Shown here: positions 63,444 to 64,000 of the stretch, in pieces | Position numbering within the stretch: the stretch's first letter is position 1 | Layout of the letters: every line of letters begins with the position of its first letter | Assembly (NCBI GenBank): GCA_947585665.1 | Contig: CANPXE010000009.1 | Location: 1-64,000, forward strand | Length of the DNA stretch: 64,000 nt | Origin: an uncultured Bacilli bacterium | GTDB lineage: Bacteria; Bacillota_I; Bacilli_A; RF39; UBA660 | Direction: 5' to 3' | Translations under genes and position numbers: made by a program | The notes under the pieces: generated by a model | Told to the model about the DNA's origin: nothing | The model's input: only the letters and a program-made list of their open reading frames with translations | Databases searched by the model: none

Positions 63444-64000
63444 GTGCTTGCTTCATTCGCCCAGTTTGGGGTGAGTGCTGGATATGAAGAGTTCATGGGC
63501 GATCGTAACGGCATACGGCAACCGTTCCATTTACTCGCGGAGACCTAGTCTTGTAGAAGTGGATAAAACTTCTTTGTGATTGCTACTTCTATGACCTAGG
63601 ATTGAACCTACTATGTGGCGAAAGCTATGAGTAGAGTAGCTTGACTTGCGTGATACTGGGGGATAGAGACAGCTTAAATAGACAATGCGCATAGTTTATT
63701 TGAGTATTGCTCCTTGAAACCTTTATTGCAAAAAAGTCTAGTAATGGGGGTATTGTTGAGGAAAACTCCTAGGGTGTAGATTAAGGTGAATTTACAGTGT
63801 ATACTAAGTGGTAGTCAAGTCGTAGAATGGGAGACCATCTATTCATTCCTTTAATGGGGAACCGCTATACTGGTAACGGTAAGTAGGAATGAGAGAAATT
63901 CAACTTGACCTAAGTTGCAAGATTAATCACTTTAATTGCCATTTATTTTTTTATGATATGGAGAGAAGTAAACATGAAACCAAAACCGCAAAAGGTAAGG
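63444..64000 (+). mobile_element. Group II intron, 5' ribozyme part
   Basis: About 530 bases rich in G and structured, unlike its AT-rich neighbours, precede a reverse-transcriptase start. Group II landmarks I recognise are a CGCCCAG-TTT-GGGGTG hairpin, GGCGAAAGCTATGAGTAG, GGGGGATAGAGACAG and GGGAGACCATCTATTC. The 5' splice site is uncertain: GTGCTTG at 63444 resembles the GUGYG consensus, but the CCCAG/GGGTG helix would normally start five bases after the splice site (63455, ATTCG, a poor match). Domains V and VI and the 3' end lie beyond the window. A self-splicing retroelement. Confidence 0.8.
63974..64000 (+). CDS. Intron-encoded reverse transcriptase/maturase (5' end only)
   Basis: Nine codons remain in the window: MKPKPQKVR. 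The position in domain IV of the ribozyme and the start (compare MKPKxQKxR of Clostridium-type LtrA proteins, from memory) fit an intron-encoded protein. GAGAGAAGT serves as SD. Confidence 0.75.

Noticed and set aside
63360-63973. Possible RNase P RNA, tmRNA or other housekeeping RNA in the ORF-free 3' region
   Set aside because: The conserved ends and tag of tmRNA and the core of RNase P are absent. The run of group II intron motifs followed by an LtrA-type start explains the region better.

Overview
The window is AT-rich (roughly 70% A+T by eye), with dense short-spaced operons, SD sequences of the AGGTGAT type and ATG, GTG and TTG starts. It looks like chromosome of a low-GC Bacilli-type Firmicute. 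The evidence is two T-box leaders, an S4-type rpsD leader, EzrA, a YtgP/MurJ-type flippase, FemX cross-bridge enzymes, YlxM, XFP phosphoketolase and an MnmL/MnmM (YtqA/YtqB) protein. TGG encodes Trp, and TGA is used as a stop at 25936-25938, so the code is standard rather than the Mycoplasma code. A Cse60-like gene (19418) and a CotD-like coat protein (61165) suggest a spore-former or a relative of one. An uncultured gut-type Bacilli lineage (RF39-like or Erysipelotrichia-like) is my inference and not something the sequence proves.

Layout. 1-3.3 kb: a DUF5305-like membrane protein and a small unknown gene are partly duplicated, and a DUF4143-type ATPase with its own promoter and operator-like palindrome lies between the copies. 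3.4-10.1 kb: pcrA, a sugar nucleotidyltransferase, ligA, then a pilin-like/VanY peptidase fusion and a membrane-anchored protein. 10.1-12.8 kb (minus): patatin lipase and an MnmL-MnmM fusion. 13-19 kb: a GH31 glycosidase, a Leu T-box, a membrane protein and leuS, whose editing domain carries an inserted Nudix domain. 19.07-19.6 kb: an apparent type I toxin-antitoxin locus absent from ordinary ORF calls, plus cse60. 19.7-26.5 kb: a fused ABC exporter and unknown membrane proteins. 26.5-28.9 kb (minus): phosphoketolase. 29.1-34.8 kb: a tightly coupled four-gene operon (TelA-like, unknown, coiled-coil/MoxR-like AAA ATPase, phage-type AAA partner). 34.8-44.1 kb: lipid II flippase with FemX, an LRR-like protein, a transglutaminase-like protein, a catalytically dead GDPD-like protein and two more FemX paralogues.

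44-50.5 kb: trmB, a lipoprotein, an acidic protein, DUF948 and YtxH proteins, a Tyr T-box with a dUTPase-like gene and tyrS, and rpsD with an autoregulatory leader. 50.8-58.8 kb: ezrA, a pilin-like/secreted protein, and the SRP genes ftsY-ylxM-ffh with a HerA-like ATPase inserted between ylxM and ffh, then a HAD phosphatase. 58.9-61.5 kb: MazEF, an unknown protein, a gluzincin metallopeptidase and the CotD-like protein. 61.6-63.3 kb: an XRE-type membrane regulator. 63.4-64 kb: the 5' ribozyme part of a group II intron, with the first codons of its reverse transcriptase running off the window.

The best candidates for undescribed biology are the TelA/AAA operon, the Nudix-bearing LeuRS and the 25-residue hydrophobic peptide with a convergent antisense RNA. 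No rRNA, tRNA or CRISPR array was seen.
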